Assembly: GCA_036985955.1 (NCBI GenBank)
Contig: BTQQ01000065.1
Span: 1 to 9,101 of the forward strand
DNA: 9,101 nucleotides
Direction: 5' to 3'
Source: JAUZQZ01 sp036985955
GTDB taxonomy: Bacteria > Pseudomonadota > Zetaproteobacteria > Mariprofundales > Mariprofundaceae
Under the pieces are notes generated by a model. That model ran no database searches. It saw only the letters and a program-made list of their open reading frames with translations, and had not been told where the DNA came from. A program made the translations under genes and the position numbers. This document shows positions 6,124-9,101 of this stretch, in pieces. How positions within the stretch are numbered: position 1 is the stretch's first letter; the number at the start of each line of letters is the position of its first letter.

Positions 6124-9101
6124 TATTTGTGCTTTCTCCTCAACAAGGTTTCAACCTCGGCCAGGAAGCGCTGCCTGTCGAAACAGCCTTTTTCCTCAAT
6201 GGCCTGTACCTGCCGGGCGAGCGCATCACGCTCCCTTTGCTGTAGCATCATGGCGGTGATAACGATAATGGGGATGTCCCGCGCCTTTTCATTGCGTTTG
6301 AGATCATCAATAACCTCAAAGCCGTTCATGTCCGGCATCATCAAATCAAGCAAAATCAAGTCCGGTATGTCCTTGGCAACTTCTTCCAGACACGCCCTGC
6401 CATCGTACGCCGGGATGATTTCAAACATGGCGGCGTCGAAACAGGATGAAATCACCTTGACCGCTTTGGGGTCGTCGTCCACCAGCAGGATGCGCGGCTT
6501 TTTTTCGCGGCCGGGTTTAATGTTCAGGGAGGCGATAACATCAAGCAACTGCCTTTTCCTGAGTGGTTTCCGCAATATGGCATGGGTTCCCAGGGATAAT
6601 CCTTTTTGAGTCTCCGATACGCCGGAAACGATGATCACCGGAATATTGGCAAACTCGGGATGCCTGGCCTTTTCATTCAGGAAGGCTAGACCGCTCATTT
6701 CCGGCATCCGCATATCCAGTGTGATAAGATCTGGCCGGGTTCTGCTCATGGCCTCCAGCGCCGCGTGGCCATTGGCAGCAATCATGACCTCATGACCGCT
6801 GTCCTCAAGATAGCATTTCAGCAATTGCGCATCCCTGGGGTTATCCTCGGCCACCAGAACCAGCGGACGCCTTTCCTTCTCGCTCCGCCTTTCCGTGTCG
6901 ACCTCGTCCGCTTTGGCCATGACACCACTGCTTGCCCGCCGTATCTCGGCCATAAAGCTGCCATGATGAAAGCCGTCTTTTCCGATAATCTTCAGTACGC
7001 CACTATTCAATTCCTTACGATCCTGTTCGGTGATCACCTTGGCGGTGAGAATGATGATGGGGATGGCCTTTGTTTCTTCCTTGCCCTTGAGCGCATTCAC
7101 CACGTCAAAACCGGTCACTTCCGGCATCATCAAATCGAGTACAATCAGATCCGGATGTTCGCGTATGGCCGTGTCGATTGCTTCAGCACCACCATAGGCG
7201 CGCAATGCCGTACAATGCCCACTTTCCAGGTGGCGGGAGACAAGCTCCACCGCCTTGGGATCGTCATCCACCACCAGCACCTTCAATGGCTGCCCGGCCT
7301 TGCCGCAGCTAAAACCAAGCGTTGAAATGGCTTCGGTAAGCTGCTTCTTGCTCACCGGCTTCTGCAATACGCTGGAAGCGCCAAGCGAGATAGCTTTCCT
7401 TTCGTTGCCATCGGCAACAATGGAGACAATAACTACGGGGATGGAAGCAACGCTTTCCCGCTTTTTCATCTCTGTCAGAAAATCCCAGCCGTCCATGCCG
7501 GGAAGCAGGATATCCAGACTGATTAAATCAGGCGTGTTGTCCTTGAGCCAGTCCAGGGCATCCTCGGCCGTGGCCGCCCTGAAGCTGCGGTAGCCTTCGT
7601 CTTCAAGCTGTACGCGCATGAGATCGGCTGCGTGACTGTCATCTTCAATGATGAGAACCAGCGGCGCATCCCCTCCGGGTTTAGCCTTTGCCATTGTCCT
7701 GACGGGGCGTGGAACAGTTTCATCTTCATCCCCGTTTGCCTCCCGGTAGGGCAGCCAGACGGTGAAGGTGCTGCCACGGCCTTCCTCGCTTTCCACGGCT
7801 ACTGCCCCGCCATGCAATTCGGCCAGTCTTTTCACCATCACCAGTCCCAGACCGGTGCCCTTGAATTTCCGGGAAAGCGAACTGTCCACCTGGGTGAAGG
7901 GCTGGAAGAGCTTCTCCTGATCCTTCCGGCTAATGCCGACGCCTGTGTCGGCAACGGAAATTTCAAGGAAATCGGCGTTCTGTGAGGTGGGAGAGGTAAG
8001 GCATGAGGAGTGTTCATTGCTCCTTTCTAATGCCTCGCCCTTCACTCTGCGCGCGGACACGCGCACGGAACCGCCGTCAGGCGTAAACTTTATGGCGTTG
8101 GACAGCAGGTTATAAACCATCTGCTTGGCCCTTCTGGCATCCATGCGGCAGGTCTCCACCTCATCGCCGATATCCAGGTTGAGTTTGATATGATGCGCCA
8201 TAGCCTTTTCCCGGATGATGGACATGCTGTTGCCCAGCAGTTCCGGCACATCCACATTCCCTAAATCCAGTTCCATCCTGCCAGCCTCAATCTTGGACAG
8301 ATCGAGGATATCGTTGATCAGACTCAGAAGGTGGTGGCCGCTGTCAAAGATGTCGCCGATGTATTCGACCTGTTCCTTACTCATCTCGCCCATAACGCCA
8401 TCTTTCAATACCTCGGAAAAGCCGATAATGGCGTTCAGCGGTGTGCGCAGTTCGTGACTCATATTGGCCAGAAATTCTGATTTCATACGGTTGGCCTTTT
8501 CCAGTTCGCTATTCTTTTGGGCGATTTCCTCACCGCGCTGTTTGAGTTGATCGGAAAGCGCCTTCAAGTCGCCATACTGCCTGATGTTGTTCATGGCCAC
8601 GCCAAGCTGGATGACAAGCCGCTCGATAAAGACGCCGTCCAGATCAATCAACGGCTTGCTAGCGGCCAATACCAGCACGCCCAGCAACTTGTCCTGAAAA
8701 GAGATCGGGGCGGCAATGACAGCTGCCGGTTTGAATTTAAGTATTCCGGTTTCAATGGCAAGTCCACCCTCTGCATCCACTTCATCAAGTAACGACAGCT
8801 TGCCTTCGATGGCCACCTGGCCGATCAGGCCCTCGCCGCGCTCAAATTCGCTTTTCAGCGTATCCGGTGCGCCGTGGCTGACGGCGAGTTCAAGCCTGCC
8901 GCTCCACTCGTCATAGGCGTAGATGGCGGAGACGGGGAAGGGGTGGTGACCGGCCAGAATCGAAAGCAGGCCGGAGAGCGCCTTGTCCCGATCGTAGGTG
9001 GAGGAAAACAGCGCCATGGCTTTTGCGTAGGAATGATCGTAGCGGCCGCGCAGCTCCAGTTCACGGTTCTTTTCGGCAATGGCCTGCTCGGTGGCCCTGC
9101 G
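6123..9101 (-). CDS. Hybrid histidine kinase GAF-HisKA-HATPase-REC-REC-REC-REC (5' end outside window)
   Basis: This is a cytoplasmic-facing hybrid sensor kinase predicted to autophosphorylate on His and pass phosphate to its own receivers. The frame stays open for 28 codons upstream of the first Met (9017) to the window edge, encoding a charged coiled-coil-like segment (EKNRELELR), so 9017 is not the start and a sensor, TM or HAMP part is probably cut off. Counting that Met as 1, the domains are: GAF about 10-145; coiled coil 150-180; HisKA with NMSHELRTPLN (H188); HATPase_c with N box N307, G1 DTGVGI 357-362 and G2 GTGLGL 387-392; REC1 452-567 (D502, S532, K553); REC2 579-695 (D628, T658, K680); REC3 718-832 (D768, S798, K817); REC4 842-957 (D891, T921, K943). 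All four phosphoacceptor Asp are present. REC1/REC3 and REC2/REC4 form two alternating subtypes. An unusual Ser/Thr-rich insertion lies at about 326-348, before the G1 box. The TAA stop overlaps the next gene's ATG by one base. The family call is secure; the stimulus is unknown. Confidence 0.95.
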   Translation of the reverse strand, partial: RRATEQAIAEKNRELELRGRYDHSYAKAMALFSSTYDRDKALSGLLSILAGHHPFPVSAIYAYDEWSGRLELAVSHGAPDTLKSEFERGEGLIGQVAIEGKLSLLDEVDAEGGLAIETGILKFKPAAVIAAPISFQDKLLGVLVLAASKPLIDLDGVFIERLVIQLGVAMNNIRQYGDLKALSDQLKQRGEEIAQKNSELEKANRMKSEFLANMSHELRTPLNAIIGFSEVLKDGVMGEMSKEQVEYIGDIFDSGHHLLSLINDILDLSKIEAGRMELDLGNVDVPELLGNSMSIIREKAMAHHIKLNLDIGDEVETCRMDARRAKQMVYNLLSNAIKFTPDGGSVRVSARRVKGEALERSNEHSSCLTSPTSQNADFLEISVADTGVGISRKDQEKLFQPFTQVDSSLSRKFKGTGLGLVMVKRLAELHGGAVAVESEEGRGSTFTVWLPYREANGDEDETVPRPVRTMAKAKPGGDAPLVLIIEDDSHAADLMRVQLEDEGYRSFRAATAEDALDWLKDNTPDLISLDILLPGMDGWDFLTEMKKRESVASIPVVIVSIVADGNERKAISLGASSVLQKPVSKKQLTEAISTLGFSCGKAGQPLKVLVVDDDPKAVELVSRHLESGHCTALRAYGGAEAIDTAIREHPDLIVLDLMMPEVTGFDVVNALKGKEETKAIPIIILTAKVITEQDRKELNSGVLKIIGKDGFHHGSFMAEIRRASSGVMAKADEVDTERRSEKERRPLVLVAEDNPRDAQLLKCYLEDSGHEVMIAANGHAALEAMSRTRPDLITLDMRMPEMSGLAFLNEKARHPEFANIPVIIVSGVSETQKGLSLGTHAILRKPLRKRQLLDVIASLNIKPGREKKPRILLVDDDPKAVKVISSCFDAAMFEIIPAYDGRACLEEVAKDIPDLILLDLMMPDMNGFEVIDDLKRNEKARDIPIIVITAMMLQQRERDALARQVQAIEEKGCFDRQRFLAEVETLLRRKHK
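6147..7664 (-). repeat. Tandemly duplicated two-receiver module (REC A-B-A-B)
   Basis: The C-terminal half of the hybrid kinase contains two copies of a REC-A/REC-B unit. The A-type receivers (first and third) use Ser at the switch position (IPVVIVS, IPVIIVS) and end in LQKP or LRKP. The B-type receivers (second and fourth) use Thr (IPIIILT, IPIIVIT) and lack the Pro after the conserved Lys. The A-to-B linkers also match: VLVVDDDPKAVELVS in unit one against ILLVDDDPKAVKVIS in unit two. Spacing between equivalent phospho-Asp is 266 residues (D502 to D768) and 263 residues (D628 to D891). At DNA level the two B units share the 17-base string at 6331-6347 and 7120-7136. The copies are clearly diverged, so the duplication is old or was inherited with the family. 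Confidence 0.8.
7974..8039 (-). other. In-frame insertion within the HATPase domain of the hybrid kinase
   Basis: Between the beta strand ending VRVSARRVKG and the strand LEISVADTG, where this fold normally has a short turn, the protein carries about 22 extra residues rich in Ser, Thr, Asn and Glu (ERSNEHSSCLTSPTSQN). The DNA beneath it differs in texture from its surroundings: the plus strand shows a purine-rich stretch (gaggtgggagaggtaagg) followed by an imperfect inverted repeat. Its arms are GGCAT (8000-8004) and GGAG (8007-8010), against CTCC (8020-8023) and ATGCC (8030-8034). It keeps the frame and should lie in a surface loop away from the ATP site. It may be a small repeat that inserted without harm. 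That origin is inference. Confidence 0.45.

Noticed and set aside
6765..7325. Long plus-strand open frame opposite the receiver array
   Set aside because: It lies entirely antisense to well-defined receiver domains, its translation has no recognisable domain, and several similar shadows occur along the other genes (for example 1348-1884, 2362-2895 and 3382-3933).
7523..7777. Minus-strand open frame in another frame inside the hybrid kinase
   Set aside because: It covers the REC1 coding segment, which is intact in the main frame; its Pro/Ser/Arg-rich translation is typical of an out-of-frame shadow.
7960..8027. AGGAGCAATG on the minus strand inside the kinase insertion as a hidden gene start
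   Set aside because: The spacing is too short, the frame is offset within an intact kinase gene, and its short translation shows no recognisable feature.
1..9101. Defence system, CRISPR array, transposon, tRNA or rRNA
   Set aside because: No direct-repeat arrays, transposase motifs, terminal inverted repeats or RNA gene sequences were seen; nearly all bases are accounted for by signalling genes.

Overview
The window is a run of bacterial signal-transduction genes, all read from the minus strand (right to left, from 9101 down to 1). There is no sign of mobile elements, RNA genes, CRISPR or recognisable metabolic genes. Base composition is roughly balanced between GC and AT. The mix of hybrid histidine kinases, a DivK-like receiver, an HD-GYP response regulator, a PilZ protein and a membrane-anchored class III cyclase points to a Gram-negative, probably proteobacterial, environmental organism. 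I cannot name the lineage from this sequence alone.

In transcription order the layout is as follows. (1) 9101-6123 is a large hybrid histidine kinase whose start lies outside the window: coiled coil, GAF, HisKA, HATPase and four tandem receiver domains. (2) 6123-5764 is a single-domain DivK/CheY-like receiver. (3) 5767-4664 is a receiver plus HD-GYP c-di-GMP phosphodiesterase. (4) 4599-1588 is a REC-PAS-PAS-GAF-GAF-histidine kinase. (5) 1527-1147 is a small PilZ c-di-GMP-binding protein. (6) 1150-80 is a two-TM, HAMP-linked class III nucleotidyl cyclase. (7) 63-1 is the probable beginning of a further gene that leaves the window.

The genes are very tightly packed. Successive junctions are a 1-nt overlap (TAATG), a 4-nt overlap (ATGA), gaps of 64 and 60 nt, a 4-nt overlap (ATGA) and a 17-nt gap. 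No convincing intrinsic terminator is present in any gap, so this looks like one operon. An extended -10 promoter candidate in the 60-nt gap before the PilZ gene may give the PilZ/cyclase pair separate transcription.

Functionally, two cytoplasmic kinases carrying PAS and GAF sensor modules and seven receiver domains-worth of phosphoacceptors (four in gene 1, one each in genes 2, 3 and 4) would feed a c-di-GMP hydrolase (HD-GYP). A c-di-GMP receptor (PilZ) is translationally coupled to a predicted cAMP-producing cyclase. The window therefore suggests a phosphorelay joined to both c-di-GMP and cAMP signalling. No Hpt phosphotransfer domain, no GGDEF synthase and no DNA-binding output are visible, so part of the circuit must lie outside. 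The most notable structural points are the A-B-A-B receiver array of the first kinase, in-frame insertions at the same loop of both kinase ATPase domains, and the PilZ-cyclase coupling.
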